A stretch of 61,777 nt of DNA from Alphaproteobacteria bacterium. GTDB taxonomy: Bacteria > Pseudomonadota > Alphaproteobacteria > UBA11136. The position numbers and the translations under genes were made by a program. This document shows positions 61,447 through 61,777 of the stretch, one piece after another. The DNA lies in NCBI GenBank assembly GCA_030739855.1, contig JASLYJ010000006.1, positions 1-61,777 on the forward strand, given 5' to 3'. How positions within the stretch are numbered: the stretch's first letter is position 1; each line of letters begins with the position of its first letter. The notes beneath the pieces are model-generated. The model had not been told where the DNA came from. It saw nothing but the letters and a program-made list of their open reading frames with translations, and did no database searches.

Positions 61447-61777
61447 CTACTCTAAGAACTCACCGTCACGAAACATTCCCTTGAGGACCCCTCCATCGGC
61501 AAAGGTAAAGGTGCCCTGCCCATGCCATTTGCCATCCTTAAATCTACCGACGTATTTAGCCCCATCGGGAGCGGTAGCGGTGCCCTGCCCATGCATTTTG
61601 CCATTCTTCAATCCACCGGAGTATTTAGTTCCATCGGGATAGGTAATGATGCCCTTCCCGTGTGATTTGCCATCCTTCCATTCACCGACGTATTCGTGCC
61701 CACTGGGAGAGATAAAGGTGCCTGCGCAATTGGTCCAAGTTGTTGACACGGTGCTCCCACAGGGAGGCAGGCTCCAC
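61447..61777 (-). CDS. MORN-repeat protein (5' end outside the window)
   Basis: The minus-strand frame is open from the window edge to a stop at 61447-61449. Four MORN units are visible (YVGEWKDGKSHGKGIITY, YSGGLKNGKMHGQGTAT, YVGRFKDGKWHGQGTFTF, LKGMFRDGEF). Before them lies LPPCGSTVSTTWTNCAGT, a paired-cysteine lead-in often seen at the start of secreted MORN proteins, so the true start is likely beyond the window. A GTG at 61749 would be an internal start. MORN proteins may bind surfaces or other proteins; the function here is unknown. Confidence 0.75.
   Translation of the reverse strand, partial: WSLPPCGSTVSTTWTNCAGTFISPSGHEYVGEWKDGKSHGKGIITYPDGTKYSGGLKNGKMHGQGTATAPDGAKYVGRFKDGKWHGQGTFTFADGGVLKGMFRDGEFLE

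Overview
The window is a stretch of an alphaproteobacterial chromosome, most like Rhodospirillales in gene content. The evidence is a mra/dcw cluster with rnpB just upstream of mraZ, an alpha-type SspB adaptor, class I fumarase, ThyX, an HflKC-DUF2065-Deg block, and a circularly permuted two-piece tmRNA gene. By eye the DNA is moderately GC-rich, with a more AT-rich patch at about 31-36 kb. No phage, transposase or CRISPR array is visible.

Region 1 (1-1973): the 3' end of an unknown gene, a decayed CxxCH cytochrome remnant, a 54-residue membrane protein, a PAS-SARP regulator on the minus strand, and tRNA-Glu. Region 2 (2004-27642, minus strand) is read from high to low coordinates: rnpB, mraZ, rsmH, ftsZ, ftsL, ftsI, murE, murF, mraY, murD, ftsW, murG, murC, murB, ddl, ftsQ, ftsA, lpxC, then bamD, recN and ligA. 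Most neighbours overlap by the ATGA stop-start motif. The striking point is that ftsZ is not in its usual place after ftsA but sits between rsmH and ftsL; only a 264-bp AT-rich gap separates ftsA from lpxC. Four TGGGN-type boxes with exact 10-bp spacing lie upstream of mraZ and look like the MraZ operator.

Region 3 (27.7-31.1 kb, minus): a lipoprotein amidase, a DMT permease and an M48 lipoprotein protease. Region 4 (31.1-35.5 kb) is accessory: a small lipoprotein, two beta-barrel proteins, a GA/TG microsatellite, an unknown two-TM protein with a duplicated acidic tail, an HpaI-like aldolase and a possible tiny membrane protein. Region 5 (35.6-47.4 kb): a giant AsmA protein, a ribbon-helix-helix protein, fumarase, sspB, and directly upstream of sspB on the same strand the permuted ssrA (tag ANDNQIALAA); then thyX, a START-like protein, Mrp/ApbC and hflK-hflC-DUF2065.

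Region 6 (47.5-55.4 kb, plus): a Deg protease, miaA and the branched-chain amino acid run ilvB-ilvN-ilvC-leuA. Region 7 (55.4-61.0 kb, plus): the rod-shape operon mreB-mreC-mreD-mrdA-rodA. Region 8 (61.07-61.78 kb): tRNA-Lys followed by a broken MORN-repeat remnant and a second, inverted MORN gene that runs off the end.

The window therefore holds most of the dedicated septation and elongation machinery (mra/dcw and mre/mrd) about 30 kb apart, plus envelope quality control (BamD, M48 protease, HflKC, Deg, AsmA) and trans-translation linked to tag-directed proteolysis (ssrA-sspB).
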